Positions 1 through 6,227 of a stretch of 6,227 nt of DNA are shown piece by piece. Under the pieces are notes generated by a model. It was not told the origin of the DNA. It saw nothing but the letters and a program-made list of their open reading frames with translations, and searched no databases. Made by a program: the position numbers and the translations under genes. Within the stretch, counting starts at the first letter, position 1, and every line of letters begins with the position of its first letter. The stretch is from Planctomycetota bacterium. Lineage in GTDB: Bacteria; Planctomycetota; UBA1135; UBA2386. The stretch lies in the NCBI GenBank assembly GCA_020425885.1, contig JAGQRA010000951.1:1-6227 (forward strand), read 5' to 3'.

Positions 1-28
1 GTTTTGGTCCCGGCACCGTACGTACGCG

Positions 29-1840
29 CTACTCGACGACGACGAACGTGCACTGCGCACCCTGCTCGATGCTGCCGTCCGGCAGCAGCACCACCGGCAC
101 CGCGTGATATTCCCCTGCCGCCAACGCGCTGTGCGGTAGCCGCAGTTCGTGACCATTGCCGCTGGCCGCGAGCGCGAGTCGCTGCTCGCTGCCATCGGGA
201 CCGCGCAGCACGACACCGATCCATGGACACCGTGCCGGATCGGCGCCGAACGGGTTCAGGTGCAGCACGACCTCGCCGGTACGCAGCTCGGCGGGTGTGG
301 CGCCGAGCTCGAGTGACAGCGCGCGATAGTGCAGCACGACGACGTCGGCGTCGGCCCGCACCCGGGTCCAACCCGGCCGCAGCGCGATCTCGCGTCCGAT
401 CCGGTGCAGGCTGCCGCCGGCGAGGCGCCCGAGCACGAACCACGACACCGCCCGCTCGCTGCGGACCGCGTCGAGCCGCTGCCAGAACTCGTCGTCGGTG
501 ACACCGGCGCGACCGCCGAATCCGAGCACCATGACCGCACCGGCGCACTCGAGCTCGCGATCGAGGAACGGATAGGAACCGGCGATCCGGACCAACGGGC
601 CGTGCTCGGCGACGATGGCGCGGGCGGCGGCGACGTCGGCATCGGAGTGCGCGATGCGGAACCCCCGCCACGCTGCCGGCCCGCCGCTCAGGTGCAGCAG
701 CAGCATCGCCGACGCCACGACGACTCCGAGTCTCGGCAATGAGGCGATGGCGACGACGGACAGCAGGATCGTCGCCGGCATCATGATGCGCGGCTCGGCA
801 ATGAACACGACGTTGATGACGACCGCGTGCACGATCGCCACCGCGGCCAGCAGGATCGGTGTGCGTCGCCGTCGGATCAGCGCGGCGACGAACGCCACCC
901 CGAGCACGGCGAGCACCGCGACCGCGAGCGACGGCGCGACCACGTAGCCGCCGTGCAGCTGCAGACGCGGCAGCCCGGTTGCGAGCCAGTCGACGAAGTC
1001 GCCGAGGCCACGCACCGTCCAGGCCGGCCAGTTGTCGCGCAGCATCGCGGCGAGCAGCTCCTCGGGTTGCTGCCGCATCGTCACCATGTCGCGCGCGAAC
1101 CCGTACTTGAGCACGATGTTCTGCCAGCTGTCGCTGGCGAACAGGACGCCGTGCGCCGAATAGCGGACGAGCGCGTGCGGCAGGCTGCCGATGACGCCGC
1201 CGGCGGCGACGGCAACGACGCCGCGCCAGCAGCGCAGCCGCCAGCACACGATCGCGAGCAGGATCACCGCATGCAGCGCGAGGTTGTAGCGCGTCGTCGC
1301 CGCGGCGCCGGCGAGGATGCCGACCAGCAATGCGCCTCTGACCCGCAGGCCGGCCGACGTGACCAGCGCGTAGGCCAGCAGCACCAGCGCCGTCGCCGTC
1401 ATGTCGGTCGCGACCAGCATGCCCTCGATCCAGACCGCCGGCCCGGCCGCGATCGCGACGGTGCCGAGCGCGGCCACGCCCGCCGACCGTTCGCGCCGCA
1501 GCAGCCGATGGACGACGAACAGCACGCCGGCCATCGCCGCCGCCGTCACCAGCTTGCCGGCGACGAACACCGACGGCGTGACGAAGCCGACGACGGCGAC
1601 GACGAGCGGATAGAACAAGGGGTGAAACACATCGTCGGGCACCCGGCCCTGCTGCAGCGCCTCGGCGATCTGCAGGTACTGGTCGTACTCACCGCTCTGG
1701 ACCAGCCGCGGATGGGCGCACAGGCTGGTCACGAATACCGCGATCGCGGCCAGCCCGATGGCGAACAGGGCCAACCGGTCCCACCGCCGGTCGCCGGCAT
1801 CGCGCTCGTGCAGGCCGTCATCGTTGAATCGTGGCGCCAT
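29..1840 (-). CDS. GT-C/GT39-type integral membrane glycosyltransferase-like protein with C-terminal extracytoplasmic domain
   Basis: A 603-residue polytopic membrane protein. A short charged N-terminus is followed by about 11-12 hydrophobic segments, roughly at residues 22-40, 73-90, 91-110, 121-140, 143-163, 168-184, 187-203, 206-222, 301-321, 327-346, 353-366 and 369-384, and then a soluble tail of about 210 residues. After the first segment, SGEYDQYLQIAEALQQG and then HPLFYPL (residues 49-79) match the first extracytoplasmic loop of GT-C enzymes, which carries the acidic catalytic residue; here that is E51 or D53. AEPRIMMPATILL (348-360) matches the ERY-type motif before the last helices of GT39 proteins. 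Such enzymes move a sugar from a polyprenyl-phosphate donor to lipid, glycan or protein on the outer face of the membrane; the substrate here is unknown. The ATG at 1840 is chosen because it sits just before the first membrane segment. It has no clear Shine-Dalgarno, and the open frame continues upstream only as antisense of the next gene. Family call fairly firm, activity inferred. Confidence 0.82.
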   Translation of the reverse strand: MAPRFNDDGLHERDAGDRRWDRLALFAIGLAAIAVFVTSLCAHPRLVQSGEYDQYLQIAEALQQGRVPDDVFHPLFYPLVVAVVGFVTPSVFVAGKLVTAAAMAGVLFVVHRLLRRERSAGVAALGTVAIAAGPAVWIEGMLVATDMTATALVLLAYALVTSAGLRVRGALLVGILAGAAATTRYNLALHAVILLAIVCWRLRCWRGVVAVAAGGVIGSLPHALVRYSAHGVLFASDSWQNIVLKYGFARDMVTMRQQPEELLAAMLRDNWPAWTVRGLGDFVDWLATGLPRLQLHGGYVVAPSLAVAVLAVLGVAFVAALIRRRRTPILLAAVAIVHAVVINVVFIAEPRIMMPATILLSVVAIASLPRLGVVVASAMLLLHLSGGPAAWRGFRIAHSDADVAAARAIVAEHGPLVRIAGSYPFLDRELECAGAVMVLGFGGRAGVTDDEFWQRLDAVRSERAVSWFVLGRLAGGSLHRIGREIALRPGWTRVRADADVVVLHYRALSLELGATPAELRTGEVVLHLNPFGADPARCPWIGVVLRGPDGSEQRLALAASGNGHELRLPHSALAAGEYHAVPVVLLPDGSIEQGAQCTFVVVE

Positions 1841-1951
1841 CGTGCCGGGGAAGGTAAGCCGGGCCCACAGGACTGGCGAGCGCGAACCCCGCGCCCTAAC
1901 CTTGCCGGGTTCGTACCACCCGACAGGATCCAAACGAGCCCCCCCCACCGC
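1841..1951. promoter_or_regulatory. Divergent intergenic region between the membrane glycosyltransferase and the E1-like gene
   Basis: These 111 bases separate two genes reading outward, so they should hold both promoters. On the plus strand, TTGCCG (1902-1907) and CAGGAT (1924-1929) with a 16-base spacer are the best sigma70-like pair I see, but they match only 4/6 and 3/6 of consensus, so this is weak. Neither gene has a good Shine-Dalgarno. The bases before the plus-strand ATG are a C-rich run, with eight consecutive C at 1939-1946, which suggests a very short leader or non-SD initiation. The role as a divergent promoter region is inferred from gene order; the individual boxes are tentative. 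Confidence 0.45.
1883..1913. repeat. Perfect 7-bp inverted repeat in the divergent promoter region
   Basis: CGAACCC at 1883-1889 and its exact reverse complement GGGTTCG at 1907-1913 are separated by 17 bases. The right arm overlaps the weak -35-like TTGCCG. The same right arm can instead form a hairpin with the sequence after it: CGGGT (1906-1910) pairs with ACCCG (1918-1922) around a 7-base loop, so the two structures are mutually exclusive in RNA. It could be an operator for a dimeric regulator, a leader structure or chance in GC-rich DNA. The sequence symmetry is directly visible; any function is inference. Confidence 0.35.
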
Positions 1952-4768
1952 ATGACGTCCAAGAGCCAGCCCGACTTCCCGCTGCTCGCGCGCATCACGC
2001 GCCGCGCCTTCGCCCACATGGTGACGATGATCCACGTCGCCAACGATCGCCCCGACGCGGACAAGCGGGACCCCAAGGTCGGCGGCCATCCCGCGGCCTG
2101 CGCCAGCTGCCTCGACTTCATGGCGATGCTCCACCTGCACGTGCGCGAGGCCGGCGACTACGTCTGCTGCAAGCCGCACAGCTCGCCGGTCGACCACGCC
2201 ATGCACCATGCGCTCGGCCTGTTCAGCCATGGCGACGGGCGCTGGTTCGACGAGGCCGAGGCCGAAGCCGTCATGCACCGCCTGCGCTCGTTCTCGCACG
2301 ACGGCGCGCCGGTGTTCCAGAGCTACCACGCCGAGGCCGATCCCGACCGCTGGCGCTTCCTGCCCTCGGGTTCGGTCGGCATCCCGCCGGTCGCCGCCAC
2401 CTACATCGCGCTCGCCTACCGCTACGCGCGGCAGCACGGCTGGAACGTCGACGAACCGCACTTCTGGTGCATGATGGGCGACAGCGAGTTCCGCGAAGGT
2501 TCGCTGCTCGAGGTGCTGCCCGAGGTCGCCGAACGCGAGCTCGGCAACGTCACCTGGATCGTCGACTACAACCGCCAGAACCTCGACGGCACCCGCATCC
2601 CGAACAACCGCGGCCTCGAGGGCACCGATGCCGATCGCATCGAGCGCACCGCCCGCGCCAACGGCTGGAAGGTGATCCAGCTGCGCCACGGCGCCTTCCG
2701 CGAAGAGGTGTTCGCCAGGCCCGGTGGCAAGGCGCTGCGCGGCGTGTTCGAGCGCGGGCTCACCGACTATCACTTCCAGACCCTGCTGTGGAAGCGCGAC
2801 GGCGCGCTGATGCGGAAGGCGGCCATCGGCCGCGAGGCGAACTGCAGGAAGCTGTGCGAGTCGCTGACGGACGAGGAGATGGTGCGGTTGTTCTACGACA
2901 CCGGCGGCCACGATCACGCCGCCATCATCCGCGCCCTCGAGGAGAGCAAACAGGACCCGCACCAGCCGACCTTGATCGTGGCGCACACGGTCAAGGGTCG
3001 CGGCCTCGAATGCGTCGCGGCCAATGGCAACCACTCGGCGCTGCCGAGCCACGACGAGGTCGAGCGCATCCTGGCCGCCGAAGGGTTGTCGCCGGAGCGC
3101 CCGTTCGAGCGCCTCGCCGCCGACAGCGCCGAAGGCCGGCTGCTGGCCGAACGGGGGCTCGTGCTGCGGCTCGGCATCGAGGCGTTGCAGGCCCAGGGCG
3201 AGGCCAACCGGCAACGCGTGCGCAGTCAGATCGAAGCCTGCGGCGGCATCCCGCAGAGCCTCGACATCAACCTCAAGCTGGCCCCGACCACCCACACGCA
3301 GTGGATGTGGGGACAGCTGGCGGCCAAGCTCGTCCGCATCGGCGTCTACGACGAGCTCGCCGAGGCCGGCAAGGCCGACAAGGCGGGCAAGAGCCTGACC
3401 GCGGCCGAGAACCAGTGGGCCCCGCTCGCCGATCTGATGATGACGATGGCGCCCGACGTCGGCACCTCGACCAACATCAACCCGGCGATGGACGAGAAGA
3501 TCTACGGGCCGCGGCACGATACCAACTGGGAGGCGGCGCTCGAGCTGCACGAGCGACTGCGGCCGGAGCTGTCGCCGACCGAGGACGCCTGGACGCGCCA
3601 CATCCGCTTCGAGATCGCCGAGGCCAACTGCATGTCGGCCGCCGGCAGCTTCGGCAAGATGGACCACTTCGCCGGCATCCCGTTCCTGCCGCTGATGACG
3701 GTCTACGACTTCTTCATCAAGCGCGCGCTCGACCAGCTCTACTACAACCTCTACTGGGGCAGCTCGTTCGTGCTGGTCGGCACGCCGAGCGGCGTCACGC
3801 TGGCCCCCGAGGGTGCGCAGCACAGCTGGAAGAGCGACATCCAGATCCCGAACCTGATCACCTGGGAGCCGGCCTTCGCGATCGAGCTGGAGTGGATCCT
3901 GTGCGATGCGATCCGTCGCCACTTCACCCGCGACAACAAGGGGCGCACCGGCGTGCTGATCCGCGGCGTGACGCGCGGCATCGAGCAGAAGATGCTGCCG
4001 CAGTGGCTGCGCCGGCAGCGCCGCTGGAAGCTCGAGCTGCCGGCCAACGCCGAGCTCGGTCTGACCGCGCAGGACGGCGGACTCAACGAGGCCGAGGTGC
4101 CGCATGCGCCCGACGCCGAGATCATGGCGGCGGTGCAGCGCGAGGCGTTGGCCGGCGGCTATCGCCTGGTCGACTGGCGCGGCTACCGCGGCTATCAGCC
4201 CGGCGAGAACGTCGTCGAGCTGTTCGTCATGGGTGCACTCGTGCCCGAGGCCACGGCGGCGGCCGAGCTGTTGCTCGACCGCGGCATCTACGCCAACGTC
4301 ACCGTCGTCACCTCGCCCGACCTGCTGTGCGGCGAGCTCGGCCGCGCGACCGACTTCGCCCATCTCTTGCAGACGCTCGGGATCGACGGCACCCTGCACC
4401 TACGCCCGGCAGGGACAGGCGCCGGGTCCGGTCCGCTGGCCACGGCCGACGCGATCGACCTCGCCGGCCGCCGGGTGCCGATCGTCTCGGTGCACGACGG
4501 CGAGATCGGCCTGCTCGACAACCTCGGTTCGATCGTCGGCGTGCCACAGGTCGCCCGCGCCGTGGTCAAGTTCAGCAAGTCCGGGACCCCGGCCCACATC
4601 TACCGTTATCACGGCCTCGATCCCGAGGGCATCGCCGATGCCTGCGGCGAAGCCCTGAGCCGGACCGCGCTCGAGCAGGTGCAGCTGCACCCCGAGGCGG
4701 CGCGCCTGCTCGCTCGCCCCGCCACCGCAACCGGCAGCTGGCGCGAGCTGTGGCCGGATCCCGTGTAG
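1952..4768 (+). CDS. Homodimeric pyruvate dehydrogenase E1 (AceE-like / transketolase-like) thiamine-diphosphate enzyme
   Basis: A 938-residue cytoplasmic enzyme of the single-chain 2-oxoacid dehydrogenase E1 family. These use thiamine diphosphate to decarboxylate a 2-oxoacid, classically pyruvate, and pass the acyl group to E2 lipoamide. The N-terminal PP domain (about 40-360) has KVGGH with H46 (AceE GGH), KPHSSP with H76 (AceE GHISP), the diphosphate/metal motif GDSEF (D177) with N207 in DYNRQNLDG exactly 30 residues on, as in AceE, and AHTVKGRG (H345). The pyrimidine domain (about 540-690) has EIAE with E557 in the place of the catalytic Glu, and EGAQH. A transketolase-type C-terminal domain (about 740-938) follows. 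GGH lies near residue 46 rather than about 106 as in E. coli AceE, so the E2-docking N-terminus is absent; extra segments near 455-490 and 683-722 make up the length. GDS replaces GDG. Pyruvate is not assured: MdeB, a relative in Pseudomonas putida, is reported to prefer 2-oxobutyrate. The ATG is chosen because the AceE-like alignment starts about ten residues after it; it has no Shine-Dalgarno. No E2 or E3 is adjacent. Confidence 0.9.
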   Translation: MTSKSQPDFPLLARITRRAFAHMVTMIHVANDRPDADKRDPKVGGHPAACASCLDFMAMLHLHVREAGDYVCCKPHSSPVDHAMHHALGLFSHGDGRWFDEAEAEAVMHRLRSFSHDGAPVFQSYHAEADPDRWRFLPSGSVGIPPVAATYIALAYRYARQHGWNVDEPHFWCMMGDSEFREGSLLEVLPEVAERELGNVTWIVDYNRQNLDGTRIPNNRGLEGTDADRIERTARANGWKVIQLRHGAFREEVFARPGGKALRGVFERGLTDYHFQTLLWKRDGALMRKAAIGREANCRKLCESLTDEEMVRLFYDTGGHDHAAIIRALEESKQDPHQPTLIVAHTVKGRGLECVAANGNHSALPSHDEVERILAAEGLSPERPFERLAADSAEGRLLAERGLVLRLGIEALQAQGEANRQRVRSQIEACGGIPQSLDINLKLAPTTHTQWMWGQLAAKLVRIGVYDELAEAGKADKAGKSLTAAENQWAPLADLMMTMAPDVGTSTNINPAMDEKIYGPRHDTNWEAALELHERLRPELSPTEDAWTRHIRFEIAEANCMSAAGSFGKMDHFAGIPFLPLMTVYDFFIKRALDQLYYNLYWGSSFVLVGTPSGVTLAPEGAQHSWKSDIQIPNLITWEPAFAIELEWILCDAIRRHFTRDNKGRTGVLIRGVTRGIEQKMLPQWLRRQRRWKLELPANAELGLTAQDGGLNEAEVPHAPDAEIMAAVQREALAGGYRLVDWRGYRGYQPGENVVELFVMGALVPEATAAAELLLDRGIYANVTVVTSPDLLCGELGRATDFAHLLQTLGIDGTLHLRPAGTGAGSGPLATADAIDLAGRRVPIVSVHDGEIGLLDNLGSIVGVPQVARAVVKFSKSGTPAHIYRYHGLDPEGIADACGEALSRTALEQVQLHPEAARLLARPATATGSWRELWPDPV

Positions 4769-4772
4769 TCGA

Positions 4773-4783
4773 GACACCGTGTC
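4773..4783. repeat. Short palindrome just upstream of the protease ribosome binding site
   Basis: GACACCGTGTC is a perfect palindrome of two 5-base arms around a single central C. It lies between the E1-like stop codon and the AGGAG of the protease gene. One central base is too few for an RNA loop without opening the inner pair, so a strong hairpin is unlikely. A protein-binding site or chance are the alternatives. Function is unknown. Confidence 0.25.
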
Positions 4784-4785
4784 GT

Positions 4786-4790
4786 AGGAG
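4786..4790 (+). promoter_or_regulatory. Shine-Dalgarno sequence deciding the GTG start of the protease gene
   Basis: AGGAG ends six bases before the GTG at 4797, an ideal spacing. It is the only strong ribosome binding site in the window and supports the non-ATG start. It lies in a 28-base gap after the upstream stop codon, which fits an operon with the E1-like gene. Confidence 0.8.
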
Positions 4791-4796
4791 CCCCGC

Positions 4797-5975
4797 GTGA
4801 CGACCTATTCATCGTTCCCTTCTCGTTCCAGTGGCAACTGGCTGCCCACCCTGGTCGCCGGCGCCGCCTTCGTCCTGGCCGCGTTCCTGGTCTTCGACCG
4901 CACCGGCTGGTTCCGTCCGGCGCCCGATGTCGCGCCGCGCCCGGTGGCCGCACGCGGTGAACTGGCGCCGCTCGAGAAGGACTTCATCGACATCTTCGAC
5001 CGCACCTCGCCGTCGGTCGCGCACATCAACACCTCGACCCTCGTGCGCACCGGCTGGGGCCGGGTCGCCGAGGAGCAGGGATCGGGCAGCGGCTTCGTCT
5101 GGGACGTTGCCGGCATCATCGTCACCAATCATCACGTCGTCGAGAACGCCACCCAGGTCCAGGTCACGGTCGGAGGCCGAACCTACAGCGCGGCCGTGAT
5201 CGCCAAGTCACCCAACCATGACCTCGCGCTGCTGCGCCTTTCAGGAGGCGCCTCGGGCCTCGTGCCGCTGCCGCTCGGCTCCTCCGGCGACCTGCGGGTC
5301 GGCCAGACGGCGATCGCCATCGGCAACCCGTTCGGCTTCGACCTGACGATGACGACCGGCATCGTCAGCGCCCTCAACCGGACGATCCAGACCAAGAACG
5401 GCGGCCTCATGCACGGTCTCATCCAGGTCGATGCCGCCATCAACCCGGGCAACTCGGGCGGCCCGCTGCTCGACTCCGCCGGTCGCCTGATCGGCATCAC
5501 CACCACGATCTACTCGCCGAGCGGCACCAACGCCGGCATCGGCTTCGCGGTCCCGGTCGACACCGTGAACGAGATCGTGCCGCGCCTGCTCAGCGGCCGA
5601 CCGACGACGGCGGTGCTCGGCGTGCGCACGGCCTACGACAACATCCGGCTCGATCCCGAACTCGGCTACTCGCAGGGCGCCATCGTCACCGACGTCGTCG
5701 AGGGCTACGGCGCGGCGGTCGCCGGCCTCGAGCCGTTCGCCGTCCGCGAGACCCAGCGCGGCGACGTCATCGAACACTACGGCGACGTCATCGTCGCCAT
5801 CGACGGCAAGCCCGTGCGCGGCTTCCGCGAGCTGCCGCTCGTGCTCGGCAGCAGGAAACCCGGCGACGAGGTCGACCTGACCGTGATCCGGGGCCTGCCC
5901 GAGAAGCCGCGCAAGGAGACCCTGAAGGTCAAGCTCGCGGCCCAGGGTGAAGGCCTGATCTCCGGCGACTCCTGA
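4797..5975 (+). CDS. Membrane-anchored HtrA/Deg (S1C) serine protease with one PDZ domain
   Basis: A 392-residue trypsin-fold protease of the Deg/HtrA family, expected to degrade or process misfolded extracytoplasmic proteins. Residues 14-33 are one hydrophobic segment with no obvious signal-peptidase site, so it is probably anchored with the catalytic part outside the cytoplasm, as in DegS/AlgW. The protease domain spans about 60-266. The catalytic triad is visible: H113 in TNHHVVEN, D142 in NHDLALLRL and S220 in INPGNSGGPL. GSGSGFVWD, IAIGNPFG and AGIGFAVPV are also typical. One PDZ domain follows (about 272-382), with an additional stretch at 314-328 before GDVIVAIDGKPV; from memory, plant and cyanobacterial Deg1/HhoA proteins have a similar longer loop. 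Two-PDZ DegP proteins are longer. The GTG start follows AGGAG and lies 28 bases after the E1-like stop, so co-transcription is likely. No regulator gene such as an anti-sigma factor is nearby to suggest a DegS-type signalling role. Family assignment is secure; the physiological target is unknown. Confidence 0.95.
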   Translation: MTTYSSFPSRSSGNWLPTLVAGAAFVLAAFLVFDRTGWFRPAPDVAPRPVAARGELAPLEKDFIDIFDRTSPSVAHINTSTLVRTGWGRVAEEQGSGSGFVWDVAGIIVTNHHVVENATQVQVTVGGRTYSAAVIAKSPNHDLALLRLSGGASGLVPLPLGSSGDLRVGQTAIAIGNPFGFDLTMTTGIVSALNRTIQTKNGGLMHGLIQVDAAINPGNSGGPLLDSAGRLIGITTTIYSPSGTNAGIGFAVPVDTVNEIVPRLLSGRPTTAVLGVRTAYDNIRLDPELGYSQGAIVTDVVEGYGAAVAGLEPFAVRETQRGDVIEHYGDVIVAIDGKPVRGFRELPLVLGSRKPGDEVDLTVIRGLPEKPRKETLKVKLAAQGEGLISGDS

Positions 5976-6002
5976 CCGCCCGGCACGGCACCAGGACGTG
6001 GC

Positions 6003-6227
6003 TCAGCCGGCCGCGAGCCGGGCCTCGACGACCTGCAACTCCGGATCGAACGTCGGCAGCTTGATGTGTCGCGCCAGCTCGGCATCGATCGCGGCGGCCG
6101 GCGCGAGCCCGATCAACTCGCTCGCGACGACCTCGACGCCGCGGGCCGCCGCCAGCTCGGCGACCTTGTCGAACACGGTGCGGATCGACGTGGTCTCGAA
6201 GTCGAGCAGGTTCATCGACACCTGCGA
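6003..6227 (-). CDS. ftcD: Glutamate formimidoyltransferase, C-terminal end (partial, 5' part beyond the window)
   Basis: The last 74 residues of a protein whose start lies past the right edge. The frame is open to the final base, reading SQVSMNLLDFETTSIRTVF. An internal GTG at 6221 falls inside the conserved core and is not the real start. The QVSMNL motif, the following amphipathic helix, and VVASELIGLAP match the second subdomain of glutamate formimidoyltransferases (human FTCD: TLNLQDFDVT and VVGSQLVGLVP). This enzyme transfers the formimino group of N-formimino-L-glutamate, from histidine breakdown, to tetrahydrofolate in the cytoplasm. The protein stops about 30 residues after the SELIGL motif, so there is no fused cyclodeaminase domain; it is the stand-alone form seen in many bacteria. 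The catalytic His of the first subdomain is outside the window. It converges on the protease gene with a 27-base gap. No other histidine-utilisation gene is visible. Confidence 0.87.
   Translation of the reverse strand, partial: SQVSMNLLDFETTSIRTVFDKVAELAAARGVEVVASELIGLAPAAAIDAELARHIKLPTFDPELQVVEARLAAG

Noticed and set aside
1906..1922. A 5-bp stem with 7-base loop resembling a tRNA T-arm.
   Set aside because: The loop TCGTACC does not fit the T-loop consensus in register, and no acceptor, D or anticodon arms are present nearby.
827..1951. Plus-strand frame extending the E1-like gene 375 codons upstream.
   Set aside because: It is antisense to the membrane glycosyltransferase, reads as Arg/His/Asp/Gln-rich low-complexity sequence, and AceE similarity begins only after 1952.
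1841..4399. A 4371-base stop-free minus-strand frame that continues upstream of the membrane protein through most of the E1-like gene.
   Set aside because: The part beyond 1840 is antisense to a clearly recognisable enzyme, has a low-complexity charged Val/Arg/Gly-rich translation with no family motif, and is expected from GC-rich codon use. The real protein starts at 1840.
2467..4800. A 777-codon plus-strand frame inside the E1-like gene.
   Set aside because: Its product is almost entirely Arg/Ala/Pro/Gly, a typical shifted-frame shadow of a high-GC gene.
5241..5777. A 178-codon minus-strand frame opposite the protease gene.
   Set aside because: It lies wholly antisense to a protease with intact catalytic triad and has no recognisable motif.
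6007..6021. CCGGC/GCCGG stem-loop near the end of the formimidoyltransferase gene as a terminator.
   Set aside because: The stem is only 5 bp, lies within coding sequence and has no adjacent T-run on either strand.

Overview
The window is GC-rich bacterial chromosome (GC visibly around two thirds, codon third positions almost all G or C). It is densely packed, with four protein genes and very short gaps. Long stop-free frames occur on the wrong strand, as expected at this base composition. The organism cannot be named from this stretch. A high-GC proteobacterium or a related phylum is plausible from the AceE-type enzyme and the membrane-anchored Deg protease, but this is inference. I saw no tRNA, rRNA, CRISPR array, insertion sequence or phage gene.

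Layout. (1) Bases 29-1840, minus strand: a multi-spanning membrane protein of the GT-C/GT39 glycosyltransferase type, with an extra C-terminal beta-rich extracytoplasmic part. (2) Bases 1841-1951: a divergent intergenic region with a perfect 7-bp inverted repeat, an overlapping alternative hairpin and a run of eight C next to the downstream start. (3) Bases 1952-4768, plus strand: a 938-residue thiamine-diphosphate enzyme of the homodimeric pyruvate dehydrogenase E1 (AceE-like/transketolase-like) superfamily. It lacks the N-terminal region that AceE uses to dock to E2. (4) Bases 4797-5975, plus strand: a membrane-anchored HtrA/Deg serine protease with one PDZ domain. It starts at GTG behind a clear AGGAG, 28 bases after the E1-like gene, so the two probably form an operon. 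(5) Bases 6003-6227, minus strand: the C-terminal end of a glutamate formimidoyltransferase, converging on the protease gene and cut by the window edge.

How the genes fit together. The only likely transcriptional unit is the E1-like enzyme plus protease, one cytoplasmic and one extracytoplasmic. Their link may be no more than shared expression. No E2, E3 or lipoyl protein is present, so the substrate and acceptor of the E1-like enzyme are open. The membrane glycosyltransferase is divergently transcribed and could share control elements in the 111-base gap. The formimidoyltransferase belongs to histidine/folate one-carbon metabolism and appears unrelated to its neighbours. I found no convincing new multi-gene system. 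The most unusual item is the E1-like protein without an E2 docking region.
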